From positions 31,911-95,910 of the forward strand of contig CAZMRF010000011.1 in the NCBI GenBank assembly GCA_964568735.1: a stretch of 64,000 nucleotides of DNA. The letters are read 5' to 3'. Made by a program: the position numbers and the translations under genes. This DNA is from CAZMRF01 sp964568735. GTDB taxonomy: Bacteria; Acidobacteriota; Polarisedimenticolia; JACPZX01. Below the pieces are notes generated by a model. The model saw nothing but the letters and a program-made list of their open reading frames with translations, ran no database searches and was not told the DNA's origin. Of the stretch, positions 17,999 through 26,894 are shown in pieces. Each line of letters starts with the position of its first letter. Within the stretch, counting starts at the first letter, position 1.

Positions 17999-20675
17999 TC
18001 AGCGGCTCTCCATCTTTTCGGTCCAGTCAATCACCACCGAGATGGGTGAGAGGGCGGCCGATTCGAGCGCGGAGTTGATCAGAATCCGTTGGCCGTCTGC
18101 AGAGATGTCGTAGGCGTAAACGTCGAGCGCCGAGACGAACTCGCGAGGCCTGGCCTGGAATAGCTCGATCGCGGGTCCCAGCTCGAGACTCTCACCCAAT
18201 CGGACCTCGCGGACCATCAGCTTGTTGTCGGGAGTGAAGTAGAAGATCTCCCTTCCGTCGCGGCGCCACCGCGGCTGGGAGCCGCCAGCCACCGAGACCT
18301 GCCATTTCCNNNNNNNNNNCACTCGAACCGGTGCTTGTTCCCGAAAAGGAGGTCAGGTACACCTCCGTTCGACCGGTCTCGTCGGATGAGTAGGCGACCC
18401 ATCCTCCGTTCGGGGAGAACTGACCTTCCCGCTCTTCGAATCTCGTTTCGAGGAAGGGGATGGGCTTGCGCTCGCCCTCCGTCGGCAGGAGCAGGAGATC
18501 CCAACCGGTCGCTCCCCGCAGGGCGCTGAAGATGATGAAACGGCCGTCGGGAGACCAGTCATTGGCCTGAATACGGTTATCCGCGGCCAGGAGCAGTTCC
18601 ATCGAGCCCTTTCCGCTTGCAGGCTTCTGGTAGAGATTCCCGGGGCCTCCAAGCAGGGAGAAGAAGGCGATCGTGCCCGCGTCGGGCGACCAGACGGGAA
18701 GAGCCTCCAGGGCCGCGTCGAAGGTGAATCGCAGGAGGTTTCCCGAGTCCGTTTCCATCGTCCAGATGTCGATGCTGCCAAGCGGATCGACGATGTCCAC
18801 GGCGAGCCTCTTTCCGTCAGGCGAGAGCCGGGGATTGGAGTACTCGAGGGGATCACCCAGCGTCGAGAGCTTCTTGCCAGCCCGGTCGAACCAGGTCAGG
18901 CTGGCATGGCCCGTGGCCGAACTGCCCTGGTACACCAGGGTTCCCGTCTGTGAAACCGAAAAGGCGGCATGCGCGATCGTCCCCACCCGCGCGATCTCCG
19001 CCGAGAGAGGGATCGGATCTCCATGGATCTCTCCCCGGTCAGCGTCGAACGGATGGGCGACCAGCCCCCCTTTCCGGACGTAAAGAATGTAGCCGGGCGG
19101 CGCGTAGGCGACGCTCGAGGCCACCTGGACCAGCAGCTTCCTCTCGTCCGAGTCGAGCGATCCGAGGTAAATCGCGTTCGCCTCGGACCTCCCACCGAAG
19201 TTGGCCCCCAGATAGAGGAAATGGCGCCCGTCGGGGAGGAAGCAGGGCCACCGGTGACTCGTCTCGCCATTCGCCTCGTCGAGCTTCGTGAAAGGCGTCG
19301 CCACGCCACCCGCCGCGGAAACGCGATAGAGCCCTGTCGCGTTCGCGTCCGGAGAGAAAACGATGACGCCGTCGCGATTCCAGGTTCCGCCGCGCCCGGT
19401 GCGCGCGTCGGTGATTGTCTGGACGGTCTCGCGAGCGATCTCGATCCTCTTGAGTTTTCCGTCCGCGAAGAACCCGATGGAGTGGCCGTCGGGCGACCAG
19501 AACGGATAGGAAGCGCCTGTCGTGTCGTTGAGCGGCCGCGCGTTTCTCGACCCCACTTCGTGGATCCAGAGGACATTCCGGCCCACGGTCGGCGACGTCG
19601 CGACGAATGCGAGCATCGTTCCGTCGGCCGCCAGAGCGAGATCGCGGGAGGTGACGGGCAGCACGGCGGAGAAATGTCGCGCCTGCTGAGGAAGTGAGGG
19701 GCCGCGCCTCCCCGCGATCGCGGAGACGAGGCCAGCGAGGAGCACGAGCGCCAGGAGCACCCAGGCGATTCGCTCGCGCGAGGCGAGCCGGGCGCCCGAG
19801 GGCGCCGCCGTCTCCGCTTTCGAGCCGGCTTGTTCGATCCACGCCAGCTGATGGGAGAGATCCCGGGCGGTCTGCCATCGCTTCTCGGGGTCTTTCGCCA
19901 GGCAAGTCCGGATGGCGTGATCGAGCGCCGGTGGCGTCATCGGCTTGACCGCGCTGAGGGGCTCCGGCTCTTTCTCGATAATCGCGGAGGCCACACTCAG
20001 CGGGCTTTTCCCATCGAAGGCCCGCTTGCCGCATGCCATCTCGTAGAGGACCGCGCCGAGAGAGAAGATGTCGCTCCGGGTGTCCACCTCCCTGCCTTCA
20101 ACCTGCTCCGGCGACATGTACTGGAAGCTGCCCACGACGACCCCCTCCTCGGTGAGAGCCTGCTCCCGCGTCTCGAACGAGGAGGCCTCTCCAAGGGGAG
20201 CGACAGGCTTGGCCAGCCCGAAGTCCATCAGCCGGGCGCCGGATTTCGTCAGCATGATGTTGCCCGGCTTCAAATCGCGGTGCGCCACCCCGCTCCGGTG
20301 AGCCTGCTCGAGGCCTTCGCAGATCTCTATCCCGAGTCTGAGCACCTGCTCCAGCGGCAGGGCGCCCTTGCGGAGACGCTGGGCGAGGGTCTCCCCCTCC
20401 AGATACTCCATGACGAGGAAGGCGATGCCGTCCTGGGAGCCGACGTCGAAGAGCCGGCAGATATGGGGGTGGTTCAGGGAGGAGATGGTCTTCGCCTCGC
20501 GCTCGAACCTCTCCCGCGCCGCGGGCTTGTCGGAGAGATGCGCAGAGAGGACCTTGATGGCGACCGTTCTTTCCAGCCTCGTGTCACGCGCCAGGTAGAC
20601 CTCTCCCATGCCGCCTGCCCCGAGCAGATCGAGGATCTCGTAGGGGCCAAGCCGGTGTCCGCGGGTGAGAGGCAT
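17999..20675 (-). CDS. Transmembrane Ser/Thr kinase with beta-propeller sensor, interrupted by an assembly gap
   Basis: About 890 residues. The kinase domain (about 11-275) has GAGGMGEVY (19-27), Lys41, HRDLKPGN (132-139), DFGLAKP (151-157) and YMSPEQ. A membrane segment (about 300-322, WVLLALVLLAGLVSAIAG) is followed by a WD40/PD40-type beta-propeller with repeated SPDG and PVWSPD motifs. Nine Ns at 18311-18319 break the frame. Both sides match one receptor: the N-terminal part ends near VYLTSFSGTS, and the other frame resumes with KWQVSVAGGSQPRWRRDG, a normal continuation. The frame is restored only if the true gap length is 2 modulo 3. So this is one intact gene, not two. The ligand is unknown. 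Confidence 0.85.
18311..18319. other. Assembly gap (nine Ns)
   Basis: Nine unresolved bases inside the kinase gene 17999-20675, between codons for the propeller. The frame shift across it shows that nine is not the true length. Confidence 0.98.
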
Positions 20676-21220
20676 AGAGGAGGAGTGCTACGGACAGCCC
20701 GGCGTGGCGTCGTCCTCGCCGTCATAGAGGAGTGTGTCGAGGGCCCCCGGAACCGGGGTCATCAAATCATGCTCCAAGGTTTCACCAGCAGGCACGCGGG
20801 GAGAGCGTGAGGCCTGAGTGCTGGACCCGGATTATACCGCTCCGCGAAAAGAATCCTCTTCGAGCTGGGCACCCGCTCAGACTTCTTCGATGTCGGCCGT
20901 GGGCTCAGTACTACATGGAGTATGACCTTCCGGAATCCCGGCTCACCGGCTTCCAACTCACGCTGCGGCGGAGCGAAGCGATTCAGGTCGAGGTCATTGA
21001 CGCGCCGAGTCGACTCCCCCGGCAGATTTCAAGCCGAGAAGGACGCGCCCCGCCGCATCGGTGAAGTTTGAATAACAGGCGGAACTCGCGCCATGGCGGC
21101 GATCGCTCCGGCAACAAGGTCATGAATGGATAGGGATTTCCAAAGCCCTACCCGCCATCGGACCCCGCAGATCTGGTTGTCATCGACCCTCGATTCCAGT
21201 TGTCGATGATCAGCGAGAAT

Positions 21221-21255
21221 CGAAAACCCCGGCCGAGTCTCCCCTGGCCGGGGTT
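21221..21255 (-). terminator. Intrinsic terminator downstream of the tRNA-Asn remnant
   Basis: AACCCCGGCC (21225-21234) and GGCCGGGGTT (21246-21255) form a perfect 10-bp stem with an 11-nt loop. On the minus strand the stem ends in TTTT followed by CGATTC, so it terminates leftward transcription. It lies about 70 bp past the 3' end of the tRNA remnant, the normal arrangement for a tRNA transcription unit. Confidence 0.75.
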
Positions 21256-21322
21256 CGGAGCTACCTCGAGCTATACATAGGGTGCGCCCCCCTGACCCGG
21301 GGCCAGGCTCAGGATGAGTGCG

Positions 21323-21395
21323 TGGCTCCCCAGCCAGAATACGAACCTGCAACCTCCTGGTTAACAGCGCTCAGACGGAGCCCGATCTCCGGGGT
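21323..21395 (-). pseudogene. Decayed tRNA-Asn (anticodon GTT)
   Basis: The minus strand ends with a near-complete tRNA 3' half: anticodon loop CTGTTAA, CCAGG, variable AGGTT, T-arm GCAGG-TTCGTAT-TCTGG, acceptor CTGGGGA, G and encoded CCA. The acceptor partner ACCCCGG (21389-21395) pairs at six of seven positions if one G-T is allowed. Total length is 73 nt. The middle fails: GCTC-CGTCT-GAGC gives a D-arm with a very short loop, and the five bases before the anticodon loop (GAGCG) do not pair with CCAGG. The T-loop also has TTCGTAT and lacks the C that closes the stem. It is therefore a remnant, or a functional gene damaged by sequence errors. Confidence 0.7.
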
Positions 21396-21493
21396 TGGGC
21401 CGGTCTCGGTGATCGGCTCCTCCCTCGCCGCAGATCGCCGTTTGCGGTGCCGCTCGGCGCGAGGAGGCAGAGTCCGAGTGAGTCAGGGAAGCC

Positions 21494-22528
21494 TCAGGCA
21501 GTCTCGAGATCCGCGGCGGGCGGACGTTCGTGAGCCGATGCGGCAGCAGGTGTCTCCCCGTGTGCCGGCGGAGCAGCGGGCATGTGCACGCGTGTGGGTG
21601 AGGCCCCGGGCGCGGGCCCGACTCCCGGCCCGGCGCCCGCGTCCGGGCTCTCCTTCATGCTGCCGCGCAGGCTGAGGTAGCCCACTCCGCCGAGGACCAG
21701 AGCGACGCCCGTCCACTGCACGGCCGACACCCATTCGCCGAAGATGGGGATGGCCCACACCATGGTGAGCACCGGCTGGAGCATGAGCAGGACGGACGTC
21801 TCCAGCGCGGCCAGGCGCGTGATGGAGTAGGAAATGAGGCTCCATCCCACGACACTGCACCCGAGCGAGAGCGCCAGGAGCCATCCGTGCGAGGGCCATG
21901 AGGGGCGCAGGTCGAGCCCGCCGTCCACGAGCCCTATGAGGAGGCAGCAGGTCGCGGCCGCCAGCGTCGCCTCGAAGAGTGGAACGACGGGGTGCGCCCC
22001 GCCGCGTCCCGAGGCGCGAAACGCAAGGAGGAAGGCCGAGTAGGCGATCCCGGCAGCCGCTCCCAGGAGCGAGCCGCCGACGGGGTCCACTCCGTAGGCC
22101 CCCGGGAGGGCCAACCCCGAGATGAGCGCGACGCCTGCAAAGACGACGGGTATCGCGAAGAAGGCGCGCACATGGGGGCGCTCGCGGTGCAGGAACCAGG
22201 CGCCCAGCCCCACGAGCGGCACCTGGATGTTCGCCACGATCGTCGCTAATCCGGCGCCGATCTTCTCGATCGCCTGGTGCCAGAGATAGAGATCGAAGGA
22301 GAGCGCTCCGCCGGCGGCGAAAGCCAGCCAGGTGAAGCGCGAGGCCCGGGGAGTGCGTCCCCCGAGCAGGCGGGCCAGCACGAAGAGGACCGGGACCGCG
22401 TAGGCCATCCGGAAGAACGCAGCCGTGATGGGTGTCCGGCCGGCGAGGCGGAAGAAGATGGCGGAGAAGGAGATGAGCACGATCCCCGCGAGGGCCGCGA
22501 TGCGGACCGGAGTCAGCAGAGCCTTCAA
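21494..22528 (-). CDS. EamA family (DMT superfamily) transporter
   Basis: 344 residues from a TTG start six bases after GGGAGG. Ten hydrophobic segments in two homologous halves of five (about 8-150 and 160-300) are typical of EamA metabolite exporters: the first half has GIVLISFSAIFFRLAG and the second ends LVLGGVGYLSLRG. The C-terminal 45 residues are Pro/Ala-rich, cytoplasmic-looking and probably unstructured. It diverges from a MocR-type regulator over a 152-bp region packed with repeated TTGTCC sites, so it is the likely regulatory target. The substrate may be an amino acid or a B6-related compound, but this is inferred only from the regulator type. Confidence 0.9.
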   Translation of the reverse strand: MKALLTPVRIAALAGIVLISFSAIFFRLAGRTPITAAFFRMAYAVPVLFVLARLLGGRTPRASRFTWLAFAAGGALSFDLYLWHQAIEKIGAGLATIVANIQVPLVGLGAWFLHRERPHVRAFFAIPVVFAGVALISGLALPGAYGVDPVGGSLLGAAAGIAYSAFLLAFRASGRGGAHPVVPLFEATLAAATCCLLIGLVDGGLDLRPSWPSHGWLLALSLGCSVVGWSLISYSITRLAALETSVLLMLQPVLTMVWAIPIFGEWVSAVQWTGVALVLGGVGYLSLRGSMKESPDAGAGPGVGPAPGASPTRVHMPAAPPAHGETPAAASAHERPPAADLETA

Positions 22529-22549
22529 CGCTTTCCTCCCGAGGCCGGA

Positions 22550-22661
22550 CTAGAACAATTTGTCCTATCTAGTGCCACGATTGTCCTCAAATATGCTGGA
22601 CGTAGGACAGTACAATAGCGATTCTGTTGCGTCAATGAGGACAATAGCGTAGGATTGTCCG
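22550..22661. promoter_or_regulatory. Divergent promoter-operator region of the EamA and MocR genes
   Basis: Five copies of a TTGTCC-type word (either strand) occur at 22560-22565, 22580-22586, 22605-22610, 22639-22645 and 22654-22660. Back-to-back promoters fit among them: minus-strand TTGACG (22630-22635) with 17 bp to TACTGT (22607-22612) for the transporter, and plus-strand TTGCGT (22627-22632) with 17 bp to TAGGAT (22650-22655) for the regulator. The -35 boxes overlap. MocR proteins usually bind repeated half-sites here, so these repeats are the probable operators. Confidence 0.65.
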
Positions 22662-22680
22662 TCGAACGGGAGGCCCCCGC

Positions 22681-24177
22681 ATGCACCTCGAGATCCGGAC
22701 CGATCGCGACGGCGACAAGCCTCTCTACCTCCAGATCGCCGACAGCATCTCCCGCCTCATCGCCTCGGGCGTTCTCGGCGCGGGAGAGCGCCTCCCGACC
22801 GTCCGGGCGCTGGCCCTGCAGCTCAAGGTCACGCGCGTCACGGTGCACAATGCCTACTCCCATCTCCAGGCGGAGGCCCTCGTCGAATCCACCGTAGGGC
22901 GCGGCACCTTCGTATCCGGAGAGGCTGGCGGGCAGGAGCCTGCCGAGGGGCGCGGCTCCCGACGAGCTGGCAGCCACCCCGATCGCTGGCACGGACCCGA
23001 GGAGATGGGGCTGCTCCTCCTGCACGATCGCGATCTCGAATCCCTGGCTCTCGCGGAGCCCGATCCCAGGCTGGCCCCGGCCGAGGAGTTCATGGGAGTT
23101 CTCAAGAGCCTCTCCGCCGGCGACCTCCCGCTCCTGCGCTACGGGGCGACCGAGGGGGATCCGAAGCTGCGGGAGCTGCTCGCGAGGCGCCTCGCGCCAC
23201 GTGGAATCCGCTGCGAGGCGGGCGACATCCTCGTCACGACGGGGAGCACGCAGGCCCTCTCGCTCACGGTCCAGGCGCTGGCCCGCCCGGGGGACAAGGT
23301 CCTCGTGGAATCCCCTGCCTATTTCGGCTTTCTCTCGCTGCTGCGCGCGCTGGAGATCCATGCCGTGCCCGTTCCCATGGACACGGAGGGCCCCATGCCC
23401 GACGCGCTCGAGCGGCTCGTGCTGCGCGAGCGGCCACGCCTGCTCTACACGACTCCCACCTTCCACAACCCGACGGGCGTCACCATGAGCCTGGAGCGTC
23501 GCCGGCGGTTGCTCGACATCGCGGGCCGCTACGGGATGCCGATCATCGAGGACGACATCTTCCACGCGCTCTCCTACCAGCCCGAGATCCCCGCTCCCAT
23601 CCGGGCGCTCGACGATCGGGGAGTGGTCTACTACGTGGACAGCTTCTCGAAGAGCCTCCTGCCGGGCCTCAGGATTGGCTACGTCGTCGCGCCTCAGGCG
23701 CAGCGGCGAGTCATCGCTTCGCTGCACTCCGCCGCCACGCTCGGCAACGCACACATTCTCCAGAGGGCGCTCGCGCACTTTCTCGAAGACGGGAGCTACG
23801 ACGCCCACCTGCGACGGGTGATCCCTCACTACCGGCGGCGGCGCGACGCGCTCCTCCGCGCGCTCAAGAACGAGATGCCCCGGGAGGTCTCCTGGACCTC
23901 CCCCGGCGGAGGCTTCTGCTGCTGGCTGACCCTGCCCGAAGGCCTCTCCTCCGACGAGGTCTTCCGGGTCGCTCTCCAGCGCGGCGTCGCCTTCGCCCCC
24001 GGCCGCCTCTTCGATGTCCATCCCCGGCGGCCGGATCACGCCCGGCTCTGCTTCGGCACCCTCCCCCCGGAGAGGATGGAGAAGGCGGTCGGAGTCCTCG
24101 CGCGGATTGTGAGGGAGGGCCTGGGGCGGGTCCGGGCCTTCCCCGAGCCGGCCCGGCGAATGGCCCCCCTGGTCTGA
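22681..24177 (+). CDS. MocR-type PLP-dependent transcriptional regulator (GntR HTH + aminotransferase)
   Basis: 498 residues, GGGAGG seven bases before the ATG. The N-terminal GntR winged helix (about 8-75) has PLYLQIADSISRLIASG, LPTVRALALQLKVTRVTV and AYSHLQAEALVESTVGRGTF patterns. A linker leads to a fold-type I aminotransferase domain (about 125-490) with GSTQALSL, TPTFHNPTG and the PLP lysine, Lys324, in SFSKSLLPGLRIGY. All cofactor-binding signatures look intact. Family members sense PLP or amino compounds and control a neighbouring gene. Here the divergent EamA transporter and the repeated TTGTCC words between the genes are the obvious target. Confidence 0.93.
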   Translation: MHLEIRTDRDGDKPLYLQIADSISRLIASGVLGAGERLPTVRALALQLKVTRVTVHNAYSHLQAEALVESTVGRGTFVSGEAGGQEPAEGRGSRRAGSHPDRWHGPEEMGLLLLHDRDLESLALAEPDPRLAPAEEFMGVLKSLSAGDLPLLRYGATEGDPKLRELLARRLAPRGIRCEAGDILVTTGSTQALSLTVQALARPGDKVLVESPAYFGFLSLLRALEIHAVPVPMDTEGPMPDALERLVLRERPRLLYTTPTFHNPTGVTMSLERRRRLLDIAGRYGMPIIEDDIFHALSYQPEIPAPIRALDDRGVVYYVDSFSKSLLPGLRIGYVVAPQAQRRVIASLHSAATLGNAHILQRALAHFLEDGSYDAHLRRVIPHYRRRRDALLRALKNEMPREVSWTSPGGGFCCWLTLPEGLSSDEVFRVALQRGVAFAPGRLFDVHPRRPDHARLCFGTLPPERMEKAVGVLARIVREGLGRVRAFPEPARRMAPLV

Positions 24178-24263
24178 AAAGGGGGGCTCACGCCCCGGAC
24201 CGGGTGGCAGCGCCCCGGCATCCGGGCTATCTTGAGGCTTCCCAATACGAGGAGGTCACCATC

Positions 24264-25352
24264 TTGAAGGACCGGGAAATGTTCCGTCACACACGATCCG
24301 CCCTCGCGTTGCTCGTCGGTCTCGCGCTCGCCGTCTCGGCCTGCGGGGCCGCGGCCACGGGCGATGGCCAGGCAGCCGCCGGGAAAGCCGACAGCGACGA
24401 GACGGTCGCCACCATCGGGGGCAAGCCCATCACGCGCGCCGAGCTGGAAGCCCACCTCAAGAAGGTGAACCCGCAGGCCTTCCAGCAGTACTTCGACGCC
24501 CAGAAGGCGGCCCTGGAGATGCTCGTGAACGAGCGCGTCATGGCGGCCGAGGCTGCCACACGCGGAACGACGACCGAGGCCCTCCAGCAGGAGGCGCTCG
24601 CGGCGGCGCCCGCGGTGAGCGACGCCGAAGTCGAGAAGTTTTACAACGACAACCAGAGCCGGATGGGCATGCAGAGCCTCGATGCGATGCGTGAGCGCAT
24701 CCGCGGCTACCTCGTCCAGCAGGGGCAGCAGCAGGCGCTCAACACCTTCGTGCAGGATCTCAGGCGCAAGCAGGGGGTCGTCGTCCAGCTGCAGGCGCCC
24801 CGCGTCGAGGTCCAGGTGGCCGCGAACGATCCCTTCAAGGGATCGAAGCAGGCCAAGGTCACCATCGTCGAGTTCTCCGACTTCCAGTGCCCCTTCTGCG
24901 CGAGGGTCGGCCCGACACTCAAGCAGATCGAGAGCACGTACGGCGACAAGGTCCAGATCGTCTTCCGCGATTTCCCGCTGACGAGCATTCATCCCATGGC
25001 CCAGACGGCTGCCGAGGCCGCCAACTGCGCCACGGAGCAGGGCAAGTTCTGGGAGTACCACGATCGACTCTTCCAGAACCAGCAGGCCCTGCAGCCGGAT
25101 AGCCTCAAGAAGCATGCCGCCGATCTCGGCATGGACGCCGCCCAGTTCAATGCCTGCTACGACGGCGGGAAGTACCGGGAAGACATCATGAAGGACATGC
25201 AGGACGGCCAGCGCCTCGGCGTATCGGGGACGCCCGCCTTCTTCGTGAACGGCAGGTTCCTCTCGGGTGCGCAGCCCTACGAGGCCTTCGCGCAGATCAT
25301 CGACGAAGAGCTCGGCGGTGCGGGCGCGGGAGCCTCCGCCGCGGCGAACTGA
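24264..25352 (+). CDS. SurA-N/DsbA-like thiol-disulfide lipoprotein
   Basis: 362 residues from a TTG eight bases after GAGGAGG; the ATG five codons later is too far from that site. The lipobox AVSAC (about residue 28) marks a lipoprotein. Residues about 45-175 resemble the SurA/PpiC N-terminal chaperone region (VATIGGKPITRAELEAHLKK, MLVNERVMAAEA). A DsbA-type thioredoxin fold (about 190-355) carries the redox pair Cys209-Pro-Phe-Cys212 and the cis-Pro context SGTPAFFVNG. It probably oxidises or isomerises disulfides of proteins it binds in the periplasm. The many cysteine-containing secreted proteins nearby are possible clients; that link is inference. A terminator hairpin follows immediately. 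Confidence 0.9.
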   Translation: MKDREMFRHTRSALALLVGLALAVSACGAAATGDGQAAAGKADSDETVATIGGKPITRAELEAHLKKVNPQAFQQYFDAQKAALEMLVNERVMAAEAATRGTTTEALQQEALAAAPAVSDAEVEKFYNDNQSRMGMQSLDAMRERIRGYLVQQGQQQALNTFVQDLRRKQGVVVQLQAPRVEVQVAANDPFKGSKQAKVTIVEFSDFQCPFCARVGPTLKQIESTYGDKVQIVFRDFPLTSIHPMAQTAAEAANCATEQGKFWEYHDRLFQNQQALQPDSLKKHAADLGMDAAQFNACYDGGKYREDIMKDMQDGQRLGVSGTPAFFVNGRFLSGAQPYEAFAQIIDEELGGAGAGASAAAN

Positions 25353-25378
25353 CCCGCACGGAAGACGAAGTCACCCAG

Positions 25379-25420
25379 GGCCGGGCCCGCGGACGATCAC
25401 CGCGTGGCCCGGCCTTTCAT
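25379..25420. terminator. Bidirectional terminator between convergent genes
   Basis: GGCCGGGCC-CGCGG (25379-25392) pairs with CCGCG-T-GGCCCGGCC (25400-25414), a 14-bp stem with one bulged T and a 7-nt loop. TTTCATTT follows on the plus strand, terminating the DsbA-like gene. The converging DUF885 gene ends at its edge. Confidence 0.7.
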
Positions 25421-26748
25421 TTCAGGCCTGATGGAAGGCGCGGGGACGAGAGCAGCGCGCCGAAGACCTCCCAACGCCGCGCGGGATCTCCTTCCGACTC
25501 CGATTCGACCCAGGCGCGTACGAGGTCCTTCCCCAGGTTGTAGTTGATCACGTAGGCCCGGTAGGTCTCGATGAACCTCACGCGCTGCTCGGCGCGCTTC
25601 CTGGGCGTCAGGGCGTAGGTCATCAACCGCTGCGTCGCGGCCTCGGCGTCGATCGCGCCGTCGAGATAGAGGCGCGCGGCCTCGTTGCCGGCATAGGCGA
25701 GCTGCTCCACCTTCTCGGCCACTTCGTAGTAGAGGCCTGCCCGCGCCGGGTCGAGGCCGGCCAGAGGGAAGAGCCGCTCCTTCTCGAAGGCCACTCGCTC
25801 CTCACCCGGGAAAGCGATCTCGATGCCGAAGTTGGCCGTCCCCTCTGCGATGAGCGACTGGGGGCTATAGAGAGGGTAGACGGAGAACTCAATCCAGCCC
25901 CGACCCCGCGTGAGCTTCCACTCCAGCAGCGCGTTGTAGACGTGATGGCCGGGGTAGCCCTCGTGGCAGGCCAGATCGATGGCCCGGTCGATGTAGATGG
26001 GCAGGTCGGTGTTCACCTGGATGATGCTCTTGAAGCCGCCCTGGTACCAGTTGTAGCCGCTCCAGGGCTTGCCGGTGACGTACTCGATCGTGAAGCTCTC
26101 GTCCGGTGGAAGCTCCAGGTGCTGCGCCGTCTTCTCCCGGCAGGCCTTGATGGCGGCGCGGAAGACGGTGTCGAGCTTCGCCGGCGGGATGATGAAGGCC
26201 TTCTTGAAGGCCTCGTAGCGCTCGACGAGGGGGCCCTTCCCGGGGATCAGCCCCTCCAGCTCGTCGAGGATCTCCTGGAAATGCTCGTCGCTTTCTCGCG
26301 GCGCCACGGCGTCGTAGAGCGCCTTCGACTCCTGATCGAAAGTCATCTTGTGGCCGCCCAGGCGGTCGACGTGCGAGATGAGCGCGCCAAGCTGCGTATC
26401 GAGGTAGTCCCGCCGAAGGCGCAGCATCTCGTCGCCTCCGAGCGCGGACGCCCGGGGCAGCGCCCTCCTCAGCTCCACGGCGCGGGCCCGGATCTGGTCG
26501 AGCGGGGGCTTCTCCTCCTCGACGGCCTTCTTGAGGGACTCCGGGCCGTAGTAGGCGTCCACGTAGGAGCTGTCGTTCTGGCCCACGGCCAGGACGAGCT
26601 TCACGTAGGACTCGGCGATGGGGTCCATCGACGGCGGCGGGGTCGATCCCTCCTCGGGGGGCATGGGCTTCTCTCCTTGGGAGCAGGCGGCCGTCATCAA
26701 GAGAATTGCGGCTGCGGCGACGGCCAGGCCGGGATGATTGCGGCGCAT
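25417..26748 (-). CDS. DUF885 family lipoprotein (putative metallopeptidase), paralogue 1
   Basis: 443 residues from the ATG at 26748, which follows GAGGAG by six bases and gives a clean signal: MRRNHPGLAVAAAAIL then the lipobox MTAAC. The body is almost all helical, as in DUF885/M3-like proteins, with the zinc-site motif HEGYPGHH near residue 240 and a downstream ESLIAEGTANFG-type segment (here SLIAEGTANFG) supplying the third ligand. A second DUF885 protein (33912-35693) is more typical in length. Probably a periplasmic peptidase or amidase anchored to a membrane; the substrate is unknown. It converges on the DsbA-like gene. Confidence 0.85.
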   Translation of the reverse strand: MRRNHPGLAVAAAAILLMTAACSQGEKPMPPEEGSTPPPSMDPIAESYVKLVLAVGQNDSSYVDAYYGPESLKKAVEEEKPPLDQIRARAVELRRALPRASALGGDEMLRLRRDYLDTQLGALISHVDRLGGHKMTFDQESKALYDAVAPRESDEHFQEILDELEGLIPGKGPLVERYEAFKKAFIIPPAKLDTVFRAAIKACREKTAQHLELPPDESFTIEYVTGKPWSGYNWYQGGFKSIIQVNTDLPIYIDRAIDLACHEGYPGHHVYNALLEWKLTRGRGWIEFSVYPLYSPQSLIAEGTANFGIEIAFPGEERVAFEKERLFPLAGLDPARAGLYYEVAEKVEQLAYAGNEAARLYLDGAIDAEAATQRLMTYALTPRKRAEQRVRFIETYRAYVINYNLGKDLVRAWVESESEGDPARRWEVFGALLSSPRLPSGLK

Positions 26749-26894
26749 GCGATCTCCTCGATGTGGGCGGCTTGCGGGCGGTGATTCTACCGCGTCCATC
26801 CCGGCCCTGTAAGGTTTCCGGCCGACGCGGGACAGCCACCTCCTGAACCGGGCGAGCGCCGAAGGCCTCGCCCCGTACCGACAGGAGGCCCCTG

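Larger units (their letters stand above)
20676..21493. other. Non-coding stretch with tRNA remnant and terminator
   Basis: 818 bp without a supported protein gene. It holds a decayed minus-strand tRNA-Asn (21323-21395) and a strong minus-strand terminator (21221-21255). Nothing else was recognised between 20676 and 21220. Confidence 0.6.

Noticed and set aside
21323..21395. Functional tRNA-Asn
   Set aside because: The 5' side of the anticodon stem does not pair and the T-loop is altered, so it is reported as a remnant.
21318..21533. Small plus-strand protein starting ARIRTCNLLVNSA
   Set aside because: This peptide is the familiar antisense translation of a tRNA-Asn, not a gene.
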